A program made the position numbers and the translations under genes. The notes beneath the pieces were generated by a model. The model was not told the origin of the DNA. It saw nothing but the letters and a program-made list of their open reading frames with translations, and did not search any database. Positions 30,322 through 39,035 of a stretch of DNA of 64,000 nt are shown in pieces (position 1 is the stretch's first letter; the number at the start of each line of letters is the position of its first letter). The DNA comes from Alphaproteobacteria bacterium (lineage in GTDB: Bacteria > Pseudomonadota > Alphaproteobacteria > UBA6615): contig JAJFJA010000047.1 in NCBI GenBank assembly GCA_021774445.1, positions 1-64,000 on the forward strand, in the 5' to 3' direction.

Positions 30322-31838
30322 GCCGCGCCGTGTCTGCGGTTCTCGAAGTCAGTCATGCGACGAAATCCTTTCCCGGTGTCGTCGCCCTCGATGACGTGAC
30401 ATTCGAGGTCCGCGCCAATGAGGTCGTTGGGCTGATCGGCGAGAACGGTGCGGGCAAGTCGACCTTGTTGAAGGTGCTTACCGGCGTTTATCCGCTCGAC
30501 GAAGGCGAGGTCCTCGTGAACGGAGAATCCGCCAGGCTCCGGGGGCCTCGCGATGCATTCGATCACGGCGTGGCGATGGTCTTCCAGGAGCAATCGGTTC
30601 TGATTACGCTCAGTGTTGCCGAGAATATCTTCCTTGGGCGAGAGGCCGAATTCACCCGGGGCGGGGTGCTGTTAAAGGCGAAAATGCATGCGGCGGCCCG
30701 CGTTGAGCTGCAAAAGGTCCGCCTAGACGTCGACCCGGCCACATCATGCGCCGATCTCACTTTCGCCCAACGCCAGATGGTTGAGATTGCCAAGGCGCTG
30801 TCTCTTGACAGCCGTATCGACGGCGACATCGTTGTTCTGCTCGACGAACCGACATCCGTGCTCGAGGCCAAGGAAATTGAGCTTCTGTTCGAGATCGTTC
30901 GGGATCTCAGGGACCGCGCTGCGTTCATTTTCATTTCCCACCGGTTGGATGAAGTGCTGGCGGTTTCCGATCGAGTTTATGTCATGCGGGATGGCGCCAT
31001 CGTCGGCGAGATGGCCAGCGCCGACGCCACGACCGAAAAGATGCATGAATTGATGGTCGGCCGCGCCCTGCAACATGAATACTACCGCGAGAATCGTCAG
31101 GGCGAGCCGGGTGAGGAGATTGCCCTGTCTGTGAGCGGGCTGGCCGCGGCTGGTTTCACGGACGTGTCGCTCGCCCTACGCAAGGGCGAAATCTTGGGCA
31201 TTGCCGGGGTTGTGGGGTCCGGCCGTGAGGATTTGGCCCGCGCGCTTGCCGGACTTGCCCCGATTTCGGCTGGCGAGGTCTCCGTCAACGGGCGGCCTGT
31301 CCGGTTGACCAGCCCATCCGATGCGGTCGGCGCGGGCATCGGTTACGTGCCGCGTGAGCGTAAAGTCGAGGGTATCGTCGCCGGCGCGTCGGTCGTCGAA
31401 AACATGACCATGGCGTCGATCGACGACTTTATTTCGCTGGGTATCATTCGTCACGGTCGCGAGCGGAAAGTCGCGCAATCTTGGATCGACCGGCTGCGCA
31501 TTAGGACGCCCTCGACAGAGACGATGGTCGGCTCGCTCAGCGGCGGTAACCAACAGAAGATGGTGCTGTCCAAATGGCAAATTGCCGGCTCGAGCATCAT
31601 GGTGCTTGACCACCCGACGCGCGGCGTCGATGTCGGCGCCAAGGAGGATGTCTACGAGTTGATCCGCGACATGACCGACCAAGGTTTGTCGATCATCCTT
31701 CTGGGCGACACCCTGGAAGAACTCATTGGCCTCAGTCACAAGATTTTGGTTATGCGAGACGGACGGATCACCGCGACGTTCGACGCCCCCGTTGGCGCCA
31801 AACCGGAGCAAATCGAACTTATTACGCATATGGTATGA
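30318..31838 (+). CDS. Ribose-type ABC transporter ATP-binding protein with two ATPase domains (RbsA family)
   Basis: 506 aa, two fused nucleotide-binding domains. The first has Walker A GENGAGKST, LTFAQRQMVEIAKAL as signature and LLDEPTSVLE. The second has the degenerate GVVGSGREDLARAL usual in this family, LSGGNQQKMVLSKW, and VLDHPTRGVDVG, where His replaces the Glu of the normal DEPTRG. The second site is therefore probably weak or inactive in hydrolysis. Coupled by 4-nt overlaps to both permease genes. Confidence 0.92.
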   Translation: MSRAVSAVLEVSHATKSFPGVVALDDVTFEVRANEVVGLIGENGAGKSTLLKVLTGVYPLDEGEVLVNGESARLRGPRDAFDHGVAMVFQEQSVLITLSVAENIFLGREAEFTRGGVLLKAKMHAAARVELQKVRLDVDPATSCADLTFAQRQMVEIAKALSLDSRIDGDIVVLLDEPTSVLEAKEIELLFEIVRDLRDRAAFIFISHRLDEVLAVSDRVYVMRDGAIVGEMASADATTEKMHELMVGRALQHEYYRENRQGEPGEEIALSVSGLAAAGFTDVSLALRKGEILGIAGVVGSGREDLARALAGLAPISAGEVSVNGRPVRLTSPSDAVGAGIGYVPRERKVEGIVAGASVVENMTMASIDDFISLGIIRHGRERKVAQSWIDRLRIRTPSTETMVGSLSGGNQQKMVLSKWQIAGSSIMVLDHPTRGVDVGAKEDVYELIRDMTDQGLSIILLGDTLEELIGLSHKILVMRDGRITATFDAPVGAKPEQIELITHMV

Positions 31839-32797
31839 GGCTGCGGATGCCCGCCAAATGGAAAACCGAACTGGTCCGCTTTATCCCGCTGATCACCTTG
31901 CTCGGGCTGGTCGCGTTGGTAGCGACGATAGAGCCGTCATTTGTCCGCTTCTCGACATTGACGGTACTGGTCTCCGACACCATGACCCTGTTTCTCATGG
32001 CGTCGGGAGCCACGTTCGTTATTTTGATGGGCGGTATCGATCTTTCGGTGCAGGCCGTTGCCTCGATGACCAGCGTTGTCGTCGCCGCCTTGCTGCCGGA
32101 GTTGGGGGTCTTGGCGGTTCCGGTGGCGGTCGCCGCCGGGTTGATCGCCGGGGCGGCAGGCGGCATTTCCCACACCCTGCTGCGGATTCCGTCGTTTATT
32201 TCAACGCTGGCCGTCAGCGGTGTCGTGACCACAGCGGCTTTCCTGTTCTCCAACGAACGCTCGATCAACATTTCAGGCGAGACCCGCGATGCCCATCTGG
32301 CCTGGATGGTGGGGGAATTCGCCGGCGTGCAGGCGGAGATCTGGGTCGGTTTGATCCTCCTGCTGGTTCTGCTGTTCGTGCAGATCTGGACCCCGATCGG
32401 ACGCTTCTGTCGGATTATTGGCGCTGGCGAGCAGGCGGCTATCGCCTCCGGCATTCGCGTCGATCGGATTAAAGTCTACGCGTTCATGCTGTCCGGAGCG
32501 ACGGCGGGCTTTGCCGGGGTCATGATGGCAGCCCGTCTCGGGTCAGGCTCGCCAACCCTTGCAAACGAATTTTTGCTGCCGTCGATCGCGGCGATCATTG
32601 TTGGCGGTACCGCACTCACCGGCGGTGTCGGCAGTGTTTGGCGGACATTCATCGGCGCTCTGATTATCGCTGTTGTGCGAATTGGCATGACTTTCGTCGG
32701 CGTCAGCGTTTTTGCCCAACAGATCGTGTTTGGGCTCGTGCTCGTCCTGGCGGTTGCCGTGACCATAGACAGGTCGAAAATCCTGATCGTGAAATAG
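31835..32797 (+). CDS. Ribose-type ABC transporter permease (RbsC family), second
   Basis: 320 aa. It has the same landmarks as the first permease (GATFVILMGGIDLSVQAVA, RIPSFISTLAVSG, GAGEQAAIASGIRVDRIK, IIVGGTALTGGVGSVW) but differs through most of its length, so the channel is likely a heterodimer rather than the RbsC homodimer. It is the last gene of the plus-strand unit and meets the MaoC gene tail to tail with a 14-nt gap. Confidence 0.9.
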   Translation: MRLRMPAKWKTELVRFIPLITLLGLVALVATIEPSFVRFSTLTVLVSDTMTLFLMASGATFVILMGGIDLSVQAVASMTSVVVAALLPELGVLAVPVAVAAGLIAGAAGGISHTLLRIPSFISTLAVSGVVTTAAFLFSNERSINISGETRDAHLAWMVGEFAGVQAEIWVGLILLLVLLFVQIWTPIGRFCRIIGAGEQAAIASGIRVDRIKVYAFMLSGATAGFAGVMMAARLGSGSPTLANEFLLPSIAAIIVGGTALTGGVGSVWRTFIGALIIAVVRIGMTFVGVSVFAQQIVFGLVLVLAVAVTIDRSKILIVK

Positions 32798-32811
32798 CGG
32801 ATACCGGGCCG

Positions 32812-33258
32812 CTATTGCCCGTCGGCGGACACCCACTTCAGAATATGCTGGGCGACGGCCACGATGTCGTCGTGCTGGTTGCGCACCTCAATGTCTGAGC
32901 GCGTGCGGAGGCGATCGTGGTCGACTTCGGCCACTCGGTAACGAGTGCTGACCGTGTCGCCGATGAACACCGGTGCCAGAAATCGGATCCTGTCGTAACC
33001 GAGAGAGACCGGCGTGTGCGACGTGATGGTCCCGCCAATGCGTTCCGCCATCATCGTCGAGCATCTCGACATATACGCGACGAGCAACGCGCCGTGGGCG
33101 ATCCGGCGCCCGTAACGCGAGCCCTTCATATATTCGTCGTTCACATGGTTGGCGGCGAAATCGCCGCTAATACCGGCGAACAAATAGACGTCCGATTCCG
33201 CAACCGTCTTGGCGAACGTGACTTCTTCGCCGATATCCACCGCAAGAGTTCCAGCCAT
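32812..33258 (-). CDS. MaoC-like (R)-specific enoyl-CoA hydratase
   Basis: About 148 aa, hot-dog fold. The hydratase motif is visible in YLFAGISGDFAANHVND (catalytic Asp and His), followed by GRRIAHGALLVAYMS. ATG 33258 (MAGTLAVD) has GGGGCGG upstream; ATG 33273 is an alternative. A perfect GACCG-TTAC-CGGTC inverted repeat lies at 33277-33290 before it. It should hydrate an enoyl-CoA, such as the product of the acyl-CoA dehydrogenase at 35290-36423. Downstream of the aldo/keto reductase on the same strand. Confidence 0.87.
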   Translation of the reverse strand: MAGTLAVDIGEEVTFAKTVAESDVYLFAGISGDFAANHVNDEYMKGSRYGRRIAHGALLVAYMSRCSTMMAERIGGTITSHTPVSLGYDRIRFLAPVFIGDTVSTRYRVAEVDHDRLRTRSDIEVRNQHDDIVAVAQHILKWVSADGQ

Positions 33259-33330
33259 TTTACCGCCCCGCATATTGACCGTTACCGGTCTACTGTATCC
33301 AGAAGCCTGCCATGGCGGCACATCCGTACG

Positions 33331-34353
33331 CTATTCGGCCGGCACCGGTGCATCTTCGCGGAGTAACCCCTGCGCCTTCAATGTCACCCAGAAATCGCCG
33401 GGTATCGGATGGCTGACCCAGGCCAAATTTTGCTCCAGCTGTTCGACCGTCCGGGTGCCGGGGACGATCGATGGCACGCAAGGGTGACCGAGCACAAACT
33501 GCAGCGCCGCGGCAGGCAGCGGCACGTCGAAATCGCGGCACACCGCCTCCATGCGTCGCACCCGATCCTTGATGTTCTCGGGAGCCGGTACGTAGTTGTA
33601 CTTCGCGTTTTCGATCGCACCGGTCGCCAGGATGCCGCTATTGAAGCCGCCGCCGACCACCACCGCCGCGTTTCGCTCCTCGCAAAGTGGCAGAAAGGCG
33701 TCCAACGCATCTTGTTCCAACAGCGTGTAACGACCGGCGAGGAGGAAGCAATCGAAATCCCGTTCCTGTAACGCTACGTGACAGGGCTCCCACTCATTGA
33801 TCCCGACGCCGATCGCCGTCACGACGCCTTCCGAACGCAGCGTATCAAGGGCGCGATAGCAGCCGTCCATCGCCTCACGGAACACCTGCTTCTGCGCTTC
33901 CGGGCCATGGGTAAATATGTCGATGTCGTGAATAAACGCAATGTCGATCCGTTCCAGTGCCAAGCGTTGCAGGCTGTCCTCGATGGACCGCATGGTGCCG
34001 TCATAGGAGTAGTCGAACTTGGCTTCGAACGGCAGGCCGTCAACCCACGGGGTGAAGTCGATCTCGCGGCGCGGTTTTGGCGTCAAGATCCGCCCGACCT
34101 TGCTTGAAAGCACGAACTCATCACGGGGATACCAGCGCAAACCGTGGCCGCAGCGAGCCTCCGACAAGCCATGACCATACATCGGCGCCGTATCGTAATA
34201 GCGCAGGCCCGAATCCCATGCCCGGCTGATCATCCGATCGGATTCCTGCTCCGCGATCGGCCGGAAAATGTTGCCGATTGGCGCTGCGCCGAACCCTATT
34301 ACCGAGACCTCCAAATCGACCCGGCCAAATTTCCTCTTGTCCTGCGGACGCAT
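33331..34353 (-). CDS. Aldo/keto reductase, sugar (D-threo-aldose/L-fucose) dehydrogenase-like
   Basis: 340 aa. Catalytic tetrad motifs: Asp in YYDTAPMYGHGLSE with its Tyr, Lys in VLSSKVGRIL and His in AFIHDIDIF. MRPQDKRKFGRVDLEVSVIG with GFGAAPIG at the start and the C-terminal cofactor site match the D-threo-aldose 1-dehydrogenase/pyridoxal dehydrogenase branch, which makes lactones from free sugars. GGAGG precedes ATG 34353. A TetR-type operator lies 73 bp upstream. Confidence 0.9.
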   Translation of the reverse strand: MRPQDKRKFGRVDLEVSVIGFGAAPIGNIFRPIAEQESDRMISRAWDSGLRYYDTAPMYGHGLSEARCGHGLRWYPRDEFVLSSKVGRILTPKPRREIDFTPWVDGLPFEAKFDYSYDGTMRSIEDSLQRLALERIDIAFIHDIDIFTHGPEAQKQVFREAMDGCYRALDTLRSEGVVTAIGVGINEWEPCHVALQERDFDCFLLAGRYTLLEQDALDAFLPLCEERNAAVVVGGGFNSGILATGAIENAKYNYVPAPENIKDRVRRMEAVCRDFDVPLPAAALQFVLGHPCVPSIVPGTRTVEQLEQNLAWVSHPIPGDFWVTLKAQGLLREDAPVPAE

Positions 34354-34425
34354 CGCGAACCTCCGTAACTCGCGCTCTCGTTGCGCGTATCATCGACGAT
34401 ATGAGGACGGTTTATCATGCCGATA

Positions 34426-34443
34426 AGTAACTGTATAGTTATT
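34426..34443. promoter_or_regulatory. TetR-type operator, site 2
   Basis: AGTAACT-GTAT-AGTTATT: same arms and same 4-nt spacer as site 1 with one mismatch between the arms. It lies in the 116-bp gap between the SDR stop and the aldo/keto reductase start, so it marks a separate promoter for the reductase-MaoC unit. Confidence 0.8.
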
Positions 34444-34469
34444 AACGGCGAAAGGGAAAGCGGGGACGA

Positions 34470-35255
34470 CTAGAATTTCGCGACCAAAAGACCGCCGTCG
34501 ACCCTGATTTCCTGACCTACCGTATAGCTCAAGCGTCCCGTCGCGGCGGCCGCCGCGACCGATGCTACGTCCTCGGGCTGGCCGAGCCGGTTGATCGCCG
34601 TCAAGCCTTCCTCGACCAGCGCCAAGTACTTATCCCGTGACGGCGCAATCATGTCCGTTTCAATAAGGCCTGGCTGAATCTCGTAGACACCGATCCGTTC
34701 CCTGGCCAGGCGCAATCCGAACAGTTTAGCGGCCATCGACAGCGCTGTTTTGGACAAGCAGTACTCACCCCGCGTAACCGACGCGGCAATCGCATTTGCC
34801 GAGGTCACGAACACGATCGACCGGTGCGACAGCCCCGCATCATCCGGTTCGTTGAGCATCCGTCGTGCTGCGGCCTGGCTGAGGAAAAACGTGCCACGCG
34901 TGTTGGTATGCAAACAGCGATCGTAGCTTTCCAGCGTAACGTCGAGCAGGTCGCCACGGCTGAGCACCGAAACGCCGGCATTGTTCACCAGGCAACGCAA
35001 GTTGCCGAAGCCGGCATAGACCGTGTTGAGGATGGTCGCGTGCCCATCGAGGTCACCAATGTCCCCAATCGCCGGGATCGCCTTGGCCCCGGTCGCTGCG
35101 ACGAGTTCCAAGGCTTCACCCAGCGCCGCACTGTCGCTGCGTGCATTAAGCGCGATATCGAATCCGCAGCGTGCCAGCTCAACGGCGATCGCCCGGCCAA
35201 TGCCGCGTGAGGCGCCGGTCACCAGGGCGGCGGGTCGAGGTGTGTCCGATGGCAT
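34470..35255 (-). CDS. Short-chain dehydrogenase/reductase (3-ketoacyl reductase-like)
   Basis: 261 aa. TGASRGIGRA, NNAG, catalytic Ser in FVTSANAIAAS, YCLSK active site, and the C-terminus YTVGQEIRVDGGLL. It lies 34 nt after the acyl-CoA dehydrogenase gene on the same strand, a pairing that suggests oxidation of a 3-hydroxyacyl-CoA or a sugar hydroxyl in the same route. Confidence 0.88.
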   Translation of the reverse strand: MPSDTPRPAALVTGASRGIGRAIAVELARCGFDIALNARSDSAALGEALELVAATGAKAIPAIGDIGDLDGHATILNTVYAGFGNLRCLVNNAGVSVLSRGDLLDVTLESYDRCLHTNTRGTFFLSQAAARRMLNEPDDAGLSHRSIVFVTSANAIAASVTRGEYCLSKTALSMAAKLFGLRLARERIGVYEIQPGLIETDMIAPSRDKYLALVEEGLTAINRLGQPEDVASVAAAAATGRLSYTVGQEIRVDGGLLVAKF

Positions 35256-35289
35256 GGATAGCGGTTCCTGTTTCGATTGTTCCGCGGGT

Positions 35290-36423
35290 CTAGCTTGCCA
35301 GCAGTTGCCGGGCGATAATCATGCGTTGGATCTGGTTGGTGCCTTCGTAGATTTGCGTGATTTTGGCATCGCGATATAGGCGTTCGACCTCGAAGCCCCG
35401 AATGTACCCGGAGCCGCCAAAGACCTGAACCGCGTTGCCGGCATGCTGCACGGCGATATCGGAGGCAAAACACTTTGCCATCGAGCAGGCCATCGTCGCG
35501 TCTTCCCCGGCATCGAGGATCATCGCCGCGTTCCGCACCAGCAGGCGGGCCGCTTGAATATCCTTGGCCATGTCAGCCAGGATGAACTGTACCCCCTGAA
35601 AATTGGCGATTGCCTGGCCGAACTGCTGGCGCTGTCTGGCGTAATCTACGGCTGCCTCCAAACCGGCTTGAGCGATACCGACCGCCAGCGAAGCGATGCC
35701 TGTGCGGCCTTTGTCCAGGACGCTCATCATCATGTGGAATCCGCGATTTGGTGCGCCAAGAAGCGCGTCCTCCGGCAGCCGGACCTTGTCGAAGTTCAAC
35801 TCTCCCACTTGCGACGCGCGCTGGCCCATCTTGTGCTCTTTCGGACCCTTGGAAACCCCGGGGAGCGAACAATCTACGATGAAGATGGCCATGCCCCGGT
35901 GACCCGCCTCCTTGTCCGTACGGGCCAGCACGAATGCGATGTCGGCCACCGGCGCATTGTGGATCCATAATTTGGTGCCGCTCAGTTCCCAACCGCCGTC
36001 AATCGGCGTGGCCGTTGCCTTGATGCCTGAGACATCGGAGCCCGCACCGGCTTCGGTAATGCAATAAGCACCCCGAAGACGCGCCTGAACCAGCGGCCCA
36101 GCATACTTCGCTCGTTGGTCTGGCGTGCCGTATCGTGATAGCAGCGTCGTCAGCAGCTCAACCAGACCGCATTGGTCCGCCACGGACGCGTAACCGCGGG
36201 CCAGTTCCTCCATGACAACGGTATAGGCGAGACTGTCCAGACCGGCGCCGCCATGTTCCTCGGGCACGGCCACGCCGAACAGGCCAAGTTCACCCATCTG
36301 CGCATATATTTCCGCCGGAAAGCGTTCTTCGCGATCCAGTTCCTCGGCCACGGGTCGGATCACATCATCGGCGAAACGCCGGCTCATGTCTTTGATCTGG
36401 CAATGAATTTCTGAGAGCGACAT
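35290..36423 (-). CDS. Acyl-CoA dehydrogenase
   Basis: 377 aa from ATG 36423 (an upstream in-frame extension to 36486 is not like the family). Motifs: YCITEAGAGSDVSG, LWIHNAPVAD, QRASQVGELNF, QQFGQAIANFQGVQF and the C-terminal RLYRDAKITQIYEGTNQIQR, where E360 is at the usual catalytic-base position. It introduces a double bond into an acyl-CoA with electrons going to ETF. Together with the CoA-transferase (divergent), MaoC and SDR it forms a beta-oxidation-like set. Confidence 0.92.
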   Translation of the reverse strand: MSLSEIHCQIKDMSRRFADDVIRPVAEELDREERFPAEIYAQMGELGLFGVAVPEEHGGAGLDSLAYTVVMEELARGYASVADQCGLVELLTTLLSRYGTPDQRAKYAGPLVQARLRGAYCITEAGAGSDVSGIKATATPIDGGWELSGTKLWIHNAPVADIAFVLARTDKEAGHRGMAIFIVDCSLPGVSKGPKEHKMGQRASQVGELNFDKVRLPEDALLGAPNRGFHMMMSVLDKGRTGIASLAVGIAQAGLEAAVDYARQRQQFGQAIANFQGVQFILADMAKDIQAARLLVRNAAMILDAGEDATMACSMAKCFASDIAVQHAGNAVQVFGGSGYIRGFEVERLYRDAKITQIYEGTNQIQRMIIARQLLAS

Positions 36424-36511
36424 GTGATTCCGATTTCGTGTCCGTGCCCGCGTGCTGCGGCCCTGGAGACCCCCAAGGCCGGACAAAGACCTTGCAGCCG
36501 GCGGCCTTTTT

Positions 36512-36529
36512 TGTAACTATCTAGTTATA
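36512..36529. promoter_or_regulatory. TetR-type operator, site 3
   Basis: TGTAACT-ATCT-AGTTATA, one internal arm mismatch. It lies between the divergent starts of the acyl-CoA dehydrogenase (89 bp away) and the CoA-transferase (71 bp away), so it can serve both. Confidence 0.8.
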
Positions 36530-36600
36530 AAAGTAAGCACTATTATGGCCCGCCCGTCAAGGGAGGAGCCACGGCATTCCTGGGAGCACGATTGGCTATC

Positions 36601-38109
36601 ATGGCACGGATCACTGACGCGGACGAGGCTGCGGCGCTCGTGCCTGACGGCGCCACCATTGCGACGACGGGCTCCGGCGGCGGGCTGTTGGAGGCCGACG
36701 CGATATTCGCGGCACTCAGCCGCCGCTACGCCGATACCGGCCACCCCCATGGTTTGACCCTGATACACGCGCTCGGCATTGGTGACGGCAGGGGAGGTGG
36801 TCTCGGTCATTTCGCCGCCCCGGGGATGGTCAGGCGTATCATCGGCGGTCATTGGTCATGGGCGCCGGCACTGCAAGAGATGGCCCGCGCCGACGCCATC
36901 GAGGCGTATTCGCTGCCGGCGGGGATCATATCGACATTGCTGCGCGAAGTCGGTGCCGGTAGGCCGGGCGTCATTTCGCGCATCGGCATGGGCACTTTCG
37001 TCGATCCGCACAATGGCGGCGGGAAATGCAATGCGGCGGCGCAAGAAGACATTGTCCAACGAATTGAGTTGGATGGGCAGACCTACCTCCACTACAAGCC
37101 GCTCAAAGTCGATGTTGGTCTCGTTCGCGGATCTCAGATCGATCCCAGAGGTAATCTATCAACGGTGCGCGAGCCGGCTGACCTCGACGCCTACGCGGTC
37201 GCGTTGGCCGCCCACAACAGTGGGGGTGTTGTCATTGCGCAATGCCAGAGCGAAATAACCACGCCCTTCGTGCCGGCGCGTCAGGTCGCGGTTCCCGGCG
37301 TGATGATCGACTACGTCGTTATTCATCCTGAGCAACAGCAGAGCCACGCCGGCCCATACGATCCCGCGATGTCTGGCGAGCAACATGCGACTAGCACCGT
37401 CCCGACGGCAGACCTTCCGACTGGTGCGCGCGGCATTATCGCGCGGCGCGCGGCGCGGGAACTGCGGCCGGGCATGGCGATCAATTACGGTTACGGTATT
37501 CCCGGCGGTATTTCGGGCGTCGCCGACCAAGCCGTGGTGAGTTCATGCTGGGAGACCGTTGAGCAGGGTATTCACAACGGACAGCTGCTTGACGGCCCGT
37601 TGTTCGGTGCGGCGCGCTTTCCGCAGGCCATCATCAGTTCCGTCGATCAGTTCGACTTCTTTGCCGGTGGTGGCCTTGATATTGCGTTTCTCGGCATGGG
37701 CGAACTGGACCGGCACGGCAACGTCAACGTGTCGCACCTTGGCGACAAACTTGTGGGTCCTGGTGGCTTTATCGAGATCACGCAAGGTGCCAAGAAGGTC
37801 GTGTTCTGCGGCACGTTTGAAGCGCGTGGTCTCGCGGTCGATGTTCAGGACGGCCGGTTGAGGATTACGCAACCAGGCGGCGTACCGAAACTCGTTGCGG
37901 CGGCCGGCCATGTTACCTTCAGCGGACCGCAGTCGCTGAAGAACGGGCAAACGGTCATGTACGTGACCGAACGGGCCGTCTTCCGCCTGACCGAACAAGG
38001 GGTCGAGCTGGTCGAGGTTGCCCCGGGCATCGACATTGAGAACGACATTATCGCGCGCATGGCCTTTCGGCCGATTATCTCGGACGTCGCGCCGATGGCA
38101 CTTTGCTAG
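36601..38109 (+). CDS. Acyl-CoA:acetate/3-ketoacid CoA-transferase, fused type (copy B)
   Basis: 502 aa. Two CoA-transferase halves in one chain with the catalytic Glu E321 in WETVEQGIHNGQLLDG; HGNVNVSHLGDKLVGPGGFIE marks the second half. The loop after the Glu (GIHNGQ) differs from the usual GxxGG seen in copy A, so the acid substrate may differ. ATG 36601 lacks a close ribosome site; a TTG at 36592 with GGGAG upstream could be the real start (three more residues). It converges on the TetR gene. Confidence 0.9.
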   Translation: MARITDADEAAALVPDGATIATTGSGGGLLEADAIFAALSRRYADTGHPHGLTLIHALGIGDGRGGGLGHFAAPGMVRRIIGGHWSWAPALQEMARADAIEAYSLPAGIISTLLREVGAGRPGVISRIGMGTFVDPHNGGGKCNAAAQEDIVQRIELDGQTYLHYKPLKVDVGLVRGSQIDPRGNLSTVREPADLDAYAVALAAHNSGGVVIAQCQSEITTPFVPARQVAVPGVMIDYVVIHPEQQQSHAGPYDPAMSGEQHATSTVPTADLPTGARGIIARRAARELRPGMAINYGYGIPGGISGVADQAVVSSCWETVEQGIHNGQLLDGPLFGAARFPQAIISSVDQFDFFAGGGLDIAFLGMGELDRHGNVNVSHLGDKLVGPGGFIEITQGAKKVVFCGTFEARGLAVDVQDGRLRITQPGGVPKLVAAAGHVTFSGPQSLKNGQTVMYVTERAVFRLTEQGVELVEVAPGIDIENDIIARMAFRPIISDVAPMALC

Positions 38110-38169
38110 TGTGTCATTGCTTGGCGTCAAACAAGCATCGCCCGCTAACCTGGCCCGGTATCGCCGTTT

Positions 38170-38844
38170 TCACCGGCTGTCCGGTTTCAGCAGGCGCATG
38201 ATCGTATCCAGATTGAACGCCAGTCGCCTGTCCAACGCGTCCGCTGCGACCATGTCCAGGTCGTAAATAATGGAACTCGTGAACCGGTTTGTCAGGTAGT
38301 AGTAGCCTATGGCGGCAACTGTGATGTTGAACTGAATTGGGTCGACCCCTCGCCGAAACACACCGCTGCGCTCTCCCCGTTTCAATATGCCTCGCACCAT
38401 TTCGACGTAGTCGCTGTGGACTTCCTTGACCCTTGCGGACTTCTTGAGGTGTCGGCCTCGGTGCAGATTCTCGCTATTGACCAGGGTGAGGAACTCGGGA
38501 TGCTTTAGGTAGTAGCGCCAGGTGAACACCACCAATTGCCGGATAGCCTCCTCCGGCTCGACCTCATCGAGGTTTAGCTTCTGCTCCGCCACGCGGATGC
38601 TCAGATAGGCTTCCTCGACGACCGCCTGGAACAATTGCTCCTTGCTGCCGAAGTAATGATAGATCATGCGCTTGTTCGCTTTGGAACGAGCCGCCACTCG
38701 GTCGACCCGGGCGCCGCCCAATCCATATTTGGCGAACTCGACCTTGGCCGCCTTCAGAATGCGCTTGCGTGTCCGCTCCGGATCTCGCTTCTTCGACAAA
38801 CCCTTGCCAGTTGCTTCTCCGGTCGGCTCGGCGCCCAAAGACAT
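38170..38844 (-). CDS. TetR-family transcriptional regulator
   Basis: 224 aa. After a loose 20-residue N-terminus comes the helix-turn-helix domain (RTRKRILKAAKVEFAKYG, then GGARVDRVAARSKANKRMIYHYFGSKEQL) and an all-helical ligand domain. GGGGAG precedes ATG 38844. It is the only regulator gene in the 28-43.6 kb block, and five copies of one palindrome occur at the promoters there, including one between this gene and the GMC gene, so it is the likely binder. The inducer could be a CoA thioester or the sugar substrate; not decidable here. Confidence 0.92.
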   Translation of the reverse strand: MSLGAEPTGEATGKGLSKKRDPERTRKRILKAAKVEFAKYGLGGARVDRVAARSKANKRMIYHYFGSKEQLFQAVVEEAYLSIRVAEQKLNLDEVEPEEAIRQLVVFTWRYYLKHPEFLTLVNSENLHRGRHLKKSARVKEVHSDYVEMVRGILKRGERSGVFRRGVDPIQFNITVAAIGYYYLTNRFTSSIIYDLDMVAADALDRRLAFNLDTIMRLLKPDSR

Positions 38845-38910
38845 TGAACTCCCCAGTTCTATTCAGCGAGTATCTGATGTTCGGACGGACCGTGTCCCGC
38901 TCGATCCGAC

Positions 38911-38939
38911 CGGGTAAATGGCGCTGTTGCATTTACCCG
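38911..38939. repeat. 9-bp inverted repeat upstream of tetR
   Basis: Perfect arms CGGGTAAAT and ATTTACCCG with an 11-nt spacer, 67-95 bp upstream of the tetR start codon. It is unlike the five TetR-type sites. It may be a second regulator site or a leader hairpin. Confidence 0.55.
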
Positions 38940-38989
38940 TATTTCGGCGCCGCGGCAAGCTGGCACAAGCGCTCCCGTTGGTTTATAGA

Positions 38990-39007
38990 TATAACCATCT
39001 AGTTAGT
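38990..39007. promoter_or_regulatory. TetR-type operator, site 4
   Basis: TATAACC-ATCT-AGTTAGT; the spacer ATCT is identical to site 3. It lies 28 bp before the GMC ATG and 145 bp before tetR on the other strand, in position for control of the GMC unit and perhaps autoregulation. Confidence 0.75.
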
Positions 39008-39035
39008 GAATTGTCGAGACGCTGAAGAGGGGACG

